This document shows, piece after piece, positions 25,261 to 33,853 of a stretch of 64,000 nucleotides of DNA (position 1 is the first letter of the stretch; each line of letters begins with the position of its first letter). The notes under the pieces are model-generated. The model did no database searches, was not told the origin of the DNA, and worked only from the letters and a program-made list of their open reading frames with translations. The stretch is from Agrobacterium sp. RAC06 (GTDB lineage Bacteria > Pseudomonadota > Alphaproteobacteria > Rhizobiales > Rhizobiaceae): positions 1,984,001 to 2,048,000 of the forward strand of contig NZ_CP016499.1 of the NCBI RefSeq assembly GCF_001713475.1. The letters are read 5' to 3'. Made by a program: the position numbers and the translations under genes.

Positions 25261-26424
25261 TCAGGCTGTTCCACCGCGGGACCGGGAGCGGGCGTACCTG
25301 CCATCTTCGACCAGATCCGCCACGGCAGTCCAGAGATGATAGAGCGAGCTTGCGGGGATTGTCTGGGCAATCGGCATATCATTCGTATCAAGCCGGTCAT
25401 GCCAGCAACCGGGAGGTGCTCCGGTCATGTAGGCTGCCAGGATAGCAGCAGCCACGTCGTCTGCCTCGACGAGATATCCTTGGAAACCGAAACGCTCATA
25501 GAGTGACAAGAACGCCTTCAGCATCTCCACCTGAGGCCAGAGTCTCCGCGAAGGAGTAATGGGCCTGATCGCCGAGACGACATCGACGAGGAAGGGTGAA
25601 CCCTCGATGCGCCCGATCGCCAGAGCGGTCGAGAGGAGATCGAGGCAGATCTTGCCGTGGTCGCTGTCGGCCAGCATGTCATGTCGTGTCGTCAGCCACA
25701 CCCATTCGCACATGTGACCAGGTTCCAGCCGATCTGATCCATAGCGGGCGGCGAGTTCCCATTGCGGCCCGAAGAACTCGTGAAGCGGCCCTTTCGGTCC
25801 GACGAGGAAATGTGAGCCCAGAAGTGCAAAGGCGCGACCTTCGGCGCTCATGTGAGCGGATGTTCGGTTGTTTTCGCATAGGGCCAAGGCCGCTTCGAGG
25901 TAATGCATATGCGGGTTCTGTCTGCGCGGCAGGCTTCCGTCGCTGTCTTCGGCCCACCCGCCAAAAGGATCCTTCAATGTCTGGTCGATCGCGGTGAGAG
26001 CCTGATCGATATGATGACGGTACATGTCCTTGCCAGTCGCGGTCAGCAGCCAGGAGAGGGCAAGCAGGATACAGGAACTGTCATAGAGGTCGCGGATGGG
26101 GTCGGTGATGCTGTCGGTATGGCGGTTGAAGGCGCGAGCGTAACCGCCACGCGGACCGCCAATCCAGGCGACGCGGTGGAGATTGGCAAAGGCCGCCTCA
26201 GCCATTTGAAGTGATGCGGGCGGGGCGACGCCGAGATGCGCCGCATGCGCATGCACATAGATCTGCCGCGCTACCGTCCGCGTCCTCACCTCTCCGGATG
26301 TCTGGGCTGATCCGTCGAGTTCCAGATGTTCAACAAACTGACCGCAGCGCTCGTCGTAGCCCACTGCGGCCCAGGTCGGCAAAATCTCCTGAAGGAACTG
26401 TGATTTGAGAAGCGACAGGCTCAC
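25261..26424 (-). CDS. AGE-family sugar epimerase/isomerase
   Basis: 387 aa, GTG start with GAGAGGAG eight bases before it. The (alpha/alpha)6-barrel family of N-acylglucosamine 2-epimerase, mannose isomerase and cellobiose 2-epimerase is recognised by WIGGPRGGYARAFNRHTD near residue 90, DLYDSSCILLALSW near 112, EPGHMCEWVWLTTRHD near 232 and the C-terminal PASSLYHLWTAVADL. The His of PGHMCEW and of YHLWTAV are the usual catalytic residues. It interconverts glucose- and mannose-type sugars at C2 (or aldose/ketose). Last gene of the operon with GH130 and a glycosyltransferase, which points to mannose-containing oligosaccharide metabolism. Confidence 0.9.
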   Translation of the reverse strand: MSLSLLKSQFLQEILPTWAAVGYDERCGQFVEHLELDGSAQTSGEVRTRTVARQIYVHAHAAHLGVAPPASLQMAEAAFANLHRVAWIGGPRGGYARAFNRHTDSITDPIRDLYDSSCILLALSWLLTATGKDMYRHHIDQALTAIDQTLKDPFGGWAEDSDGSLPRRQNPHMHYLEAALALCENNRTSAHMSAEGRAFALLGSHFLVGPKGPLHEFFGPQWELAARYGSDRLEPGHMCEWVWLTTRHDMLADSDHGKICLDLLSTALAIGRIEGSPFLVDVVSAIRPITPSRRLWPQVEMLKAFLSLYERFGFQGYLVEADDVAAAILAAYMTGAPPGCWHDRLDTNDMPIAQTIPASSLYHLWTAVADLVEDGRYARSRSRGGTA

Positions 26425-26463
26425 ATGGAACTCCTCTCGGCTGCGTTCCGATACCCTTCGTCG

Positions 26464-27819
26464 TCATGACGTCGCCCCGACGGGACGCATCGTTTCCAGA
26501 AGCTCACGGATCTTGATCGTCATGAAGTTGGAGTAGGTGTCCGACACGGCATAAGGCAGGGCGATCAGATCGCCGTGTCGCATTGCACCGCAGGAATAGA
26601 CTACATTGGGCACATAGCCTTCCCGCTCGGTCGGTTCCGGCTGCAGCAGGGGTTCGACTGTCCGCGAAAGAATGATGCTTGGGTCCTGCTTGTCGAGCAG
26701 GGTCACCCCGATCGCGTAGCGTCGCATCGGCCCCACCCCGTGGGTGAACAGGAGCCAGCCCTCATCGATTTCGACTGGCGAGCCGCAATTTCCGATTTGT
26801 ACGAACTGCCAGGCAAATTCCGGCTTCATCAGCATCTGCCCCTCCTCCCAGTGAAGCAGATCGTCAGAATAGAGGATAAAGAGGTTTTCGCTGTCTTGCC
26901 GGGCGATCATCGCGTAGCGGCCGTTGATCCGCCGAGGAAAGAGCGCCATGCCTTTGTTGCGGGCAGCAGGGCCGCGCAAAGGGGTCAGGGTAAAGCTCGC
27001 GAAGTCTTTCGTCTCAAGGAGTTCCGACCGAATTGAAGAGCCGCTATAGGCCGTATAGGTGGCAAAATAGATCGTCTCGCCCTCGTCCTCGAAGGCCACG
27101 AAACGGGCATCCTCAATGCCGTTGGACTGGGCTTCGGTGACCGGAAAGACAACGCGCTCACTGAGGTCGCTGTCACGGTTGAAGCTGAGCCCGATACAGC
27201 CGGCAGGCGCGAGCCCGTCATGTGCATGAATAACCGGCAGCCCCGCCAAACGTGTCGGAGGATCGATGGCCAAATCACCATCCGGATCAAGCACACCCGA
27301 GCGGAAGGTTAGCGAAGAGATGTGGCCCTCTCCGACAGCCCTCAGGCTGAGGATCACCCGCCTGCTACCCTTGGCGACACCAGACTGATCTGGATGCGCA
27401 ACGATACTGGGATTGAAGAGGGCGGCGGATTCGAACGAATACTCGTTCATGAAATAGGCCCCGACCAACTGCCTTTGTTGCTGACTGAACTGCTGATGAT
27501 GGTGGAATGCATCTTCCATCGCATCCGCCCGAAGCTCGAACTGCCGCAACAGGTTGCGATGTCGTGTGTCGAAATTGGCGAGGATATCGCGCAACTGGTT
27601 GGCCGTGGCGATCGGGTCCAGCGACAGAACACGATCGACGATCTCGTTCGCCCTGCTCTTGTCACGGGGATTGAAGTGGCGCGGCTCGGTCGATGGCTTG
27701 AATGGGCGTACTATCACGCGTGTCGGGTCGGGCCTGAGATAAAGAGCCTGCCGGTTCAGAAGGTTGTCTTGGGGCAAAAGGGAACCTGCTCTCTCTGGAT
27801 ATGGGGTAACCCGGCTCAT
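26464..27819 (-). CDS. GH130-family mannoside phosphorylase/hydrolase
   Basis: 451 aa, ATG overlapping the upstream stop as ATGA. After a helical N-terminal region (to about residue 125) the five-bladed propeller shows GH130 landmarks: FNPSIVAHPDQSG near 135, NGIEDARFVAFEDEGETIYF near 238, KGMALFPRRINGRYAMIARQ near 288 and EGYVPNVVYSCGAM near 400. The Asp of the EDARF segment is the usual catalytic acid. Family members phosphorolyse beta-1,4- or beta-1,2-linked mannosides. Coupling to a glycosyltransferase and an AGE epimerase suggests turnover of a mannose-containing glycan made by the same operon; the exact linkage is unknown. Confidence 0.9.
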   Translation of the reverse strand: MSRVTPYPERAGSLLPQDNLLNRQALYLRPDPTRVIVRPFKPSTEPRHFNPRDKSRANEIVDRVLSLDPIATANQLRDILANFDTRHRNLLRQFELRADAMEDAFHHHQQFSQQQRQLVGAYFMNEYSFESAALFNPSIVAHPDQSGVAKGSRRVILSLRAVGEGHISSLTFRSGVLDPDGDLAIDPPTRLAGLPVIHAHDGLAPAGCIGLSFNRDSDLSERVVFPVTEAQSNGIEDARFVAFEDEGETIYFATYTAYSGSSIRSELLETKDFASFTLTPLRGPAARNKGMALFPRRINGRYAMIARQDSENLFILYSDDLLHWEEGQMLMKPEFAWQFVQIGNCGSPVEIDEGWLLFTHGVGPMRRYAIGVTLLDKQDPSIILSRTVEPLLQPEPTEREGYVPNVVYSCGAMRHGDLIALPYAVSDTYSNFMTIKIRELLETMRPVGATS

Positions 27820-30095
27820 GAGAATTGCCGGAAAACGACCCGGGGAAGCACGGGCGTGTGTGCCAGATGAACTCTGCCGATTTCGATTGAAGAGATCAGA
27901 TAGCAGAGCACGGATTCAGCGCCTCTGTTCTCATTGGCGCGGTCGGCATGCAGGCCATCTCGGCAACTTCCCGTTTCCGGATCGACAAGGGAGATCCCAT
28001 GATCGTTGCTGCCCGTGAACCAATTGAAGGTGCTGTTGGCAAGCTCGATCCAGTGCTTGTCGGAGGTGGCGTCATAGGCGGCAAGACATGCCGATATGGT
28101 TGCCGTTGCCTCCACTGGCTGCTGATCGAATGGCTTCGGCGGCTCGCCGATTTCAAAGAAGCCTTCCGTGCCAATGGCGCGAAAGTGACCTGCCTCTGCA
28201 GTCTGCTGGACCATCAACCATTGCAGGGTAGCCAGGCCGGTGTCGACAAAGGCAGACACTTTGGTAGCAAGCCCCGTGACAATCAAAGCCTGGCTCAGTC
28301 TCGCGTTTTCGTAAGAGAGGCCCTCCTCGAACCAGCGGCGACCGTTCTTCGACACACGCCGCTCCAGATCCATCAGACTTTCGGCGAGCCGAACGCGCAG
28401 CATACGTGCGTGGGGATCGTGGGGATTGGCCGTGCAATAGTCGTTCAAGCCGAGGAGCGTGAAAGCCCAGGCTCTGGGAGAGCGAAAGTCGAGCGTAACC
28501 GACATGGCTTTCGCAAAGAGCGCACTTGCCCAGCGGCGGCGAGGCGCATCGGTATCCGACAGCGCACAGGAACCCAGGGCCCAGAGCGTCCTCCCGTGGC
28601 TATCTTCGGATCCCTCGTCTTCGAGCCATCGGCGATCATAGCTCATGAAGTTGCGGAAACGGCCCGTATCCGGATTCCACGCATGTTCGACAAAGGCTGC
28701 GAATGACGCCGTCATCCGATCGGTGATTCCAATCTCAGCAGCTTTCGACAGCAGAGAAGATAAAAGCAGCGCCCGCGCATTGTCGTCAACGCAGTAACCG
28801 TGGGACCTGTCTGGCACAGAAAAGACGGCATGTTGAACAATGCCAGTATCGTCACACATGGCGTGGAGATGACCGAGCTTCAACGCCGTTCGCTGCGCGG
28901 GCCGCGTAATCCGCAACGAGACGAGGTCGCTGACGAGTTTCGGTCGAAAGGATTCGCGCGCCTTTGCCATGCTCTCCAGATAGAGCACGGCCACATGGGA
29001 CCAGATCATCGAACGTCCCGCATCGTATGCGAGGTGGCGCATGGCCATACGACGCTCATCGTCTCCCAGCAGATCGCCAATCGCCTTGCCGGTCGCCGAT
29101 GCGTCGCCAAATGGAACGAGAACGCCGCGTGCATCCGTCAGAAGTTCCAGGGCGTGCCAGTAGGGGGTCGATACGACCGCGCTGCCCATGCCGAAGCTAT
29201 AGGCAAGCGTTCCGGACGTCATCTGCGCCTCGTCGAGATAAGGCGTCACATAGACGTCGCACATGGCGATAAAGTCGAGCAGTGTCGGCAGGTCCACAAA
29301 CTGATTGAGGAATTCCACGGCGTGGTCGACGCCAAGCTTTTCCGCACGGTGCCGCAGGCTGTCCCGATAGGTGTCGCCCTGCTTGCGCAGCAATGTCGGA
29401 TGGGTGGCTCCAAGCACGATGTAGAGCGCCCGAGGATTCTGCTCCAGGATCGCGGGCATGGCATCAATCACCACCTCGATCCCCTTGTTCGGAGAGAGCA
29501 GGCCAAATGTCAGGATGATCGGTCGTCCCGCGTAGCCCCGTTCGACTTTGGCCAATTCCGGATCATGAAAGGGGCGATCCGGTATGCCATGCGCGATGAC
29601 GTCGATCTTCTCTGGCGCAACCCCATAAACCTGCGTGAGCAAGAGACGTCCGCGCTCCGCCATAACGACAATGCGATTGGAATGCGCGGCGACCTTTTTC
29701 AGGACGTGGTGTTGTGAAGGTGTCGGATCCGCAAGGATCGTATGGCAGGTCGTGACAACCGGTACCCGCAAATGCGACAGGAGTGTCAGGATGAATTCGC
29801 CGTCAGGTCCGCCGAAGATGCCGAATTCGTGCTGCAGGGACACAGCGTCGAACCGTCCTTCGTTCAGGATCCTCGCCGCGGTCACATAGTCTTCAGGTTC
29901 GGACTCCCGGATCTCGAAGATCACGTCGGGCGGGTAGGCGTAACTCTGGTCCTCGTCCGTGATGGCAATGATGCTGGCACTCACATCGGCGGTGCTTTCG
30001 GTCATGGCGTGCGACAGATCACCCGTGAAGGTGGCAATGCCACACTGACGCGGCGGAGAGTTGCCGATAAAGGCGATACGCGTTGGCTTGTTCAT
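27816..30095 (-). CDS. Two-domain glycosyltransferase (GT4-like plus C-terminal helical domain)
   Basis: 759 aa, nearly twice a normal GT4 enzyme. Residues 1-380 are GT-B: RIAFIGNSPPRQCGIATFTG at the start, FDAVSLQHEFGIFGGPDGEF near 95, PIILTFGLLSPNKGIEVVID near 193, and TSGTLAYSFGMGSAVVSTPY near 292 at the nucleotide-sugar site. The C-terminal 350 residues (from about VDDNARALLLSSLL) resemble an alpha/alpha-barrel glycan-binding or hydrolase-like domain with repeated Trp/helix pattern. First gene of a translationally coupled operon (ATGA overlap with GH130). It probably adds a sugar, perhaps mannose, to a glycan. Confidence 0.85.
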   Translation of the reverse strand: MNKPTRIAFIGNSPPRQCGIATFTGDLSHAMTESTADVSASIIAITDEDQSYAYPPDVIFEIRESEPEDYVTAARILNEGRFDAVSLQHEFGIFGGPDGEFILTLLSHLRVPVVTTCHTILADPTPSQHHVLKKVAAHSNRIVVMAERGRLLLTQVYGVAPEKIDVIAHGIPDRPFHDPELAKVERGYAGRPIILTFGLLSPNKGIEVVIDAMPAILEQNPRALYIVLGATHPTLLRKQGDTYRDSLRHRAEKLGVDHAVEFLNQFVDLPTLLDFIAMCDVYVTPYLDEAQMTSGTLAYSFGMGSAVVSTPYWHALELLTDARGVLVPFGDASATGKAIGDLLGDDERRMAMRHLAYDAGRSMIWSHVAVLYLESMAKARESFRPKLVSDLVSLRITRPAQRTALKLGHLHAMCDDTGIVQHAVFSVPDRSHGYCVDDNARALLLSSLLSKAAEIGITDRMTASFAAFVEHAWNPDTGRFRNFMSYDRRWLEDEGSEDSHGRTLWALGSCALSDTDAPRRRWASALFAKAMSVTLDFRSPRAWAFTLLGLNDYCTANPHDPHARMLRVRLAESLMDLERRVSKNGRRWFEEGLSYENARLSQALIVTGLATKVSAFVDTGLATLQWLMVQQTAEAGHFRAIGTEGFFEIGEPPKPFDQQPVEATATISACLAAYDATSDKHWIELANSTFNWFTGSNDHGISLVDPETGSCRDGLHADRANENRGAESVLCYLISSIEIGRVHLAHTPVLPRVVFRQFS

Positions 30096-30148
30096 GGACG
30101 TTCACCTTCCGACACAATGGCAAGCTGGTTGCCGCACAGGTTAAGACA

Positions 30149-30358
30149 TCAAAGTCGTTCGGGTTCCACCGCTTCGAGTTCGCGTTCGAGAGCGACACGC
30201 CCCTGATGGAGTTCAGCATTCCACAGTCGGTACTGCGGGCTGTTCTGATAGGCGGGCATGGGAGCCGCGACCGTGTAGGTGACTGCGGCAGCAGGCGACA
30301 GGCCCTTGGTCGTGACGAGGCGGACCATCTGGCCGATGGTAAAGCGATGAGAAGGCAT
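30149..30358 (-). CDS. Small conserved-type protein, 69 aa, unknown function
   Basis: Starts MPSHRFTIGQMVRLVTTKGL with AAGGAG eight bases upstream; longer frame to 30481 has no site. The pattern (FTIGQMVRL, a middle YTVAAPMPA, then SPQYRLWNAELHQGRVALE and a C-terminal ELEAVE) looks like a small beta-barrel protein that I recall from rhizobial genomes as uncharacterised. Same strand as the glycan operon, 53 bp upstream of its first start, so it could lead that transcript. Confidence 0.65.
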   Translation of the reverse strand: MPSHRFTIGQMVRLVTTKGLSPAAAVTYTVAAPMPAYQNSPQYRLWNAELHQGRVALERELEAVEPERL

Positions 30359-30434
30359 GCTGTTTCTCCTTTTTAGAGGGTTAGCGCGACGTGGGCGGGA
30401 CTGCGGGCCTTTCGGGTCGACGATCGGCTCCCGA

Positions 30435-30698
30435 TCAAAGTCCCGGCACCGCAAGAAGCTTGTCCTTTTCCAGGGCGGCATCGAGTTCCGACGGATCTAT
30501 GTCAACCAAGCTCTTCTTGTTGCCTGAGGCCACTTCGATCATGGTGGAGACGCGCCTGTAGGCGAGCCAGGAGATCCCGGTGATCTGCTCCTCGTCGTCC
30601 AAGACATCGTAGTCACCCGCCGGGTACACGCCCTGGAGACCCGTCAGCGTGAAGGGTGCCTTGAATTGTACGGTTCTCTTTTTCGTTCGCGTGAACAT
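30435..30698 (-). CDS. Hypothetical protein, 87 aa
   Basis: Starts MFTRTKKRTVQFKAPFTLTG with AAGGAG upstream of the ATG at 30698. The N-terminal half reads like a small beta domain (FKAPFTLTGLQGVYPAGDYD); the C-terminal half is acidic (SLVDIDPSELDAALEKDKL). No family recognised. Same strand as the 69-aa gene, 76 bp upstream of it. Confidence 0.65.
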   Translation of the reverse strand: MFTRTKKRTVQFKAPFTLTGLQGVYPAGDYDVLDDEEQITGISWLAYRRVSTMIEVASGNKKSLVDIDPSELDAALEKDKLLAVPGL

Positions 30699-30942
30699 GT
30701 GAGACTCCTTTTGTGGTGACGGCGAGACATTGCAGCGGATAGAATCCGAGCGTCTCGCGTCATCCGTGTTCATGAGCCCTGCTTGGGCGGAACAGCGGGC
30801 CTTGCTGTGAATGCGTGGATGCTGCAATCCGGCCGTTTCCCAGCCCCCGACCTGATCTCAAAGACATTCGGTCGGCAGGTCGCCGTTGCAATCCGCTTCT
30901 TGCGAATGTCAGCGAGTATGATGACCTTGTCGGAGCTCTCCA

Positions 30943-31245
30943 TCAGGTGCTTGGCTTTCCGGCTGTGCCAGACAGATCGCCGCCACATGGACTTCCGCCC
31001 TCATCTTCCCAGCGCCACAGAGCAGCGGCGTCACTGAAAACCACATCCTCCCAGATTGCGGTTTGCATATCGGCCATCAGCATTCCGTTGCGAAGGCGAT
31101 TGATGATCAGCACCTCCGTTTCGTAGTTGCTGCCTGACTGAGCGTGCGGATCCGTACTCGAGTAGTTGGAGCGATGGAGCAGTGCGCGCAGCAACGCCTG
31201 GTCAGCCAGTCTTCGCTCGTTCTCTGGCTGGTTTCTAATCAGCAT
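30943..31245 (-). CDS. Doubtful hypothetical protein, about 100 aa
   Basis: An open frame beginning MLIRNQPENERRLADQALLR with MQTAIWEDVVFSDAAALWRW in the middle. There is no ribosome site before the ATG at 31245 or the GTG at 31272, and the C-terminus (GGSPCGGDLSGTAGKPST) is of low complexity. It lies in the same-strand block of small genes, which is the only argument for it. Confidence 0.3.
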   Translation of the reverse strand: MLIRNQPENERRLADQALLRALLHRSNYSSTDPHAQSGSNYETEVLIINRLRNGMLMADMQTAIWEDVVFSDAAALWRWEDEGGSPCGGDLSGTAGKPST

Positions 31246-31363
31246 TGCAGCACGGCGAGATCTGCCCGACACCGTCGTTGTGCAGGCAAATTGCAGTGGA
31301 CCGCTGAAGATCGACCATGATCTGCTCCTATTGTGGGTTCACAAAGCGCTCTGATTGACGTCT

Positions 31364-31651
31364 TCACACAGCCGTCTGAAGGGACGATCCGAATGCACTG
31401 AGATCGAGTTCGATCGTGTGTCGTCGCCGAGACTGATAGGCTTGCCTCGCTGCCGTCAGGATCCGATCCCGCAGGCGGTCGAATGCCAGGAGATACTCGC
31501 GTTCCATCCGGCGGCTGGTCGCCCCCTCACGGTCAAACACTGCGACAGGCAATAGAAACAGAACCTGGTTCAGACCATCATGACCGATGAAACGGATCAG
31601 ACCGCGCGTCTCGTCATAGGCACGGGTCGGGTTGGGGAAGGCAAGGGTCAC
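31364..31651 (-). CDS. DUF1488 domain protein
   Basis: 95 aa, GTG start overlapping the upstream stop (GTGA). MTLAFPNPTRAYDETRGLIR and FIGHDGLNQVLFLLPVAVF match the DUF1488 family of small proteobacterial proteins, no function established. The C-terminus has a basic stretch AYQSRRRHTIELDLSAF. Translationally coupled to the 82-aa gene, so the two products are probably made in fixed ratio. Confidence 0.85.
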   Translation of the reverse strand: MTLAFPNPTRAYDETRGLIRFIGHDGLNQVLFLLPVAVFDREGATSRRMEREYLLAFDRLRDRILTAARQAYQSRRRHTIELDLSAFGSSLQTAV

Positions 31652-31896
31652 AGGCTCGATCCCTGAACGTGATGCTTTTGCCTTGTGAGTACTGTCTTAT
31701 CTGCCCAGAGGTTGACGGCGGGGGTCAAATCGCCGGATCTGCGAACGCCCTTCTGGTAAAGGGTGATCGCGTGGCGCGCCGCGCCGCGGTCCAGTTCGCA
31801 CAGTGGTTCCTCATGGCGGAAGCCTGCATGCCGTAATGCGTTTCTGATGGTGCTGATGTCGAAGCTGCCGATAGGCTGATGCAAGGCGGAAGACAT
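31648..31896 (-). CDS. Small hypothetical protein, 82 aa, coupled to DUF1488 gene
   Basis: Starts MSSALHQPIGSFDISTIRNA with a perfect AAGGAGG six bases before the ATG. Contains FRHEEPLCELDRGAARHAIT, otherwise unremarkable and soluble. Overlaps the DUF1488 gene by 4 bp. No family recognised. Confidence 0.7.
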   Translation of the reverse strand: MSSALHQPIGSFDISTIRNALRHAGFRHEEPLCELDRGAARHAITLYQKGVRRSGDLTPAVNLWADKTVLTRQKHHVQGSSL

Positions 31897-32319
31897 GATG
31901 TCCTCCTTAATTGGGGCCAGGGTGAGTGCCGCCCAGAAAGTGGCAGTGCCCGTTCAATGGCTGCCACTAATCTATATATGGACACTATATCTGAAATTGC
32001 AAGGCAAAGCGGGAAACATCCAATGAGCGTATCTTGCGAGCTGGGCCATCGTAGATCGGGTGCGGTGGGCACTCGGGGGCTCTGTAGAATGACGCCTGCA
32101 CCTTTCCTTCCGACAAACAACTCGAGAGTTGGCGCCGGCCATATCCGAAGTCACAAGGGGCGGACATGGATGGACAGGCCAGGCTCACTGCCGAGCCGTC
32201 GAAGAAAAACTTCGTGTGACCGTCTCGAATTTCAGCCTCAGGCTCCATAAGTGGGTGCATATGCCGCTCGCGCCCCGCGGGCGAAAAGCGCCAATCGCGA
32301 CAACCGCTTCCAGGAGCCC
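31897..32319. other. Intergenic region between divergent small genes
   Basis: 423 bp. The A+T-rich stretch at 31970-32000 (CTATATATGGACACTATATC) probably carries the promoter of the 82-aa/DUF1488 pair: on the minus strand TTGCAA is followed by TATATA at an 18-bp spacing. No supportable gene; plus-strand frames here lack ribosome sites. Confidence 0.45.
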
Positions 32320-32826
32320 ATGGCCGAATTTTACGTTCTCGAACCACCAGGCGTCGGTCTGGTTCCGACCTGGCAGTGGCTTATGGCCACCTGGTTCGGA
32401 ACAGGATTGGTCGTTCCGCTGCGGGCGGGGCTTGCAGTCTTCGCGCTCTTGCCGCTGCTGGTCGTGTCCATCAAGATGCCCCGGCTCGCGGTTCCGATGT
32501 TTGCCGTGCTCATCTTCGCCCTCGGAGTCTATGTCTCGTCAGCGATCGATCTGGCAACCGGCGTGAAGGATGACCGCCGGATCGTCATCGATGAAGTGGC
32601 AGCCTTCCTGATCGGTGCCTCGCTGATCCGTCAGGCGGGCTGGCGGATGCTGGTGCCGTTTGCGGCTCTCTTCCTGTTCTTCGACAGATTGAAACCCTGG
32701 CCGATGGCCTATGTCGAGCAGGTCCCATCCGGCTGGGGCGTCATGCTGGATGACCTGGTCCCGGCGGTCGCGGTCGGCCTTGTCCTGGCGGTTGCCCAGC
32801 ATTTCTGGAACCGCCAATCGCGGTGA
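32320..32826 (+). CDS. PgpA-like phosphatidylglycerophosphatase family protein
   Basis: 168 aa from the ATG at 32320 after CCAGGAG. Membrane segments near residues 18-36, 40-58, 84-96 and 140-158. PgpA signatures: KDDRRIVIDEVAAFLIG near 85 (Asp/Glu cluster) and FFDRLKPWPMAYVEQ with SGWGVMLDDLVPAV near 115-147. PgpA removes phosphate from phosphatidylglycerophosphate in the inner membrane with Mg2+. Usual length is about 165 aa. It is isolated from other lipid genes here, so a paralogue with a special role is possible. Confidence 0.85.
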   Translation: MAEFYVLEPPGVGLVPTWQWLMATWFGTGLVVPLRAGLAVFALLPLLVVSIKMPRLAVPMFAVLIFALGVYVSSAIDLATGVKDDRRIVIDEVAAFLIGASLIRQAGWRMLVPFAALFLFFDRLKPWPMAYVEQVPSGWGVMLDDLVPAVAVGLVLAVAQHFWNRQSR

Positions 32827-32880
32827 AACCGACCGCCGACCGACTTGCTGGCACAGGGCCGCGCGCGTGCGCATCACCCC

Positions 32881-33348
32881 TCACGGCGCCAGATAGATCG
32901 TCACGCGCTTTTCGGAACTCAAGCGACTGTCTCCGTCGGCAAGGTCCGCACCGATGACATCACTCGCGGCGACACCCTCGCTCCGCATGGCCGTGTAGAA
33001 CAATGCGCTGCTCTCTACGGCGGCCTGCAGGCGCGAGACGTCGGATTGCCTTTTTTCGAGCTCCGGTGCCACGACGTCCATGCTGTCCTGCTTCAGCGCC
33101 ACGAACCGGAACTGCGTGGCGCCGAAGACCATTTTGACCTCCTCAGCCGTGTCTCTCGCGCGCTGGACGGCACGCAACGCGTTTTCGGCCACGCGCTCAC
33201 TGTCCGTTTCGCTGACCTCAATCTCGTAGCCGAAGAGTTCGGCAGGGTCATCGTTCCCAGGGTATGGTGCGGATTGTCCCAATGCCGGCGAGGCCGCGGC
33301 CCCGCAGGTGAGCATCGCCATCATCGCGAGCGTGCGTTTTAGTGTCAT
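32881..33348 (-). CDS. Exported hypothetical protein, 155 aa
   Basis: AAGGAG ribosome site. Signal peptide MTLKRTLAMMAMLTCGAAAS, cleavage near ALG/Q at residue 24. The mature part has a helical, charged centre (NALRAVQRARDTAEEVKMVF) and VTIYLAP at the end, possibly a SIMPL-type fold, but I would not name it. It lies 99 bp downstream of the tiny membrane-peptide gene on the same strand and may be cotranscribed with it. Confidence 0.75.
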   Translation of the reverse strand: MTLKRTLAMMAMLTCGAAASPALGQSAPYPGNDDPAELFGYEIEVSETDSERVAENALRAVQRARDTAEEVKMVFGATQFRFVALKQDSMDVVAPELEKRQSDVSRLQAAVESSALFYTAMRSEGVAASDVIGADLADGDSRLSSEKRVTIYLAP

Positions 33349-33447
33349 CTGTCACTCCTTTGATTTCATCACCTCTTTCGTCTTCGTACGCGGAGACGTG
33401 CGTTCGGCCCCTGGCATACTGTCTCCTGAAGCTGGCAGCGTCAGGCC

Positions 33448-33534
33448 TCAGAAAATCAGCATCAGGAGCAGAACGACGACCGCCAATCCGATGAGAAATA
33501 TGACCCCGATGGTGCTACCTATAAACTTGAGCAT
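33448..33534 (-). CDS. Tiny single-span membrane peptide, 28 aa
   Basis: The frame reads MLKFIGSTIGVIFLIGLAVV then eight more residues, ending LIF at the stop. It is one hydrophobic span with a lone positive charge at the N-terminus. AAGGAG stands seven bases before the ATG, as strong as any site in this window. It is divergent from the Mrp operon and shares its regulatory gap. Small membrane peptides of this kind often modulate transporters or kinases; that is inference. Too short for standard gene callers. Confidence 0.65.
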   Translation of the reverse strand: MLKFIGSTIGVIFLIGLAVVVLLLMLIF

Positions 33535-33708
33535 GTGTCTTCTCCTTAGCGATGTTCGTGAGTGAACGCGGTCGGGGCTTTTGCCCCGAATTCCACTTTA
33601 GGAAATCGTGTTGGTAGGCCGATGGTTCCCCTCCGTTCGAATACGCGGCCGTGCAGACTTTGACGAAATGCGTCCTCGGGATCGTGAAGCTTGAAGAGTA
33701 TTCGCGCG

Positions 33709-33722
33709 TTCGGAATTCCGAA
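33709..33722. promoter_or_regulatory. Palindrome TTCGGAATTCCGAA, distal activator-site candidate
   Basis: Perfect 14-bp palindrome, repeated identically at 33738-33751. It lies about 120 bp upstream of the predicted start of the Mrp operon transcript, the usual place for binding sites of NtrC-type activators. Confidence 0.65.
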
Positions 33723-33737
33723 TTCCGATAGCTCGCA

Positions 33738-33751
33738 TTCGGAATTCCGAA
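33738..33751. promoter_or_regulatory. Palindrome TTCGGAATTCCGAA, proximal activator-site candidate
   Basis: Second exact copy, 29 bp start to start from the first and about 90 bp upstream of the predicted transcription start. Paired sites favour cooperative binding by activator dimers that form a hexamer. Confidence 0.65.
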
Positions 33752-33804
33752 CACACTTCGAGAAAGCTGACATCTAAAGCCCTGATTTTCAGGTGTTTTC
33801 AGAC

Positions 33805-33820
33805 TGGCATGCCTCTTGCT
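33805..33820 (+). promoter_or_regulatory. Sigma-54 (-24/-12) promoter of the Mrp operon
   Basis: TGGCATGCCTCTTGCT fits the consensus TGGCACG-N4-TTGCW, with GG and GC exactly 10 bp apart. Predicted transcription start near 33831, giving a short leader of about 23 nt with AGAGGAA before the GTG at 33854. Confidence 0.75.
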
Positions 33821-33853
33821 GTCCGATAATGGACAACAAGAGGAACTCGCACC

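Larger units (their letters stand above)
33535..33853. other. Divergent control region of the sigma-54-type Mrp operon
   Basis: 319 bp holding a hairpin CGGGGC-TTTT-GCCCCG (33573-33588) in the leader of the tiny peptide gene, the two palindromes and the -24/-12 promoter listed separately. No coding frame is supported here. Confidence 0.6.
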
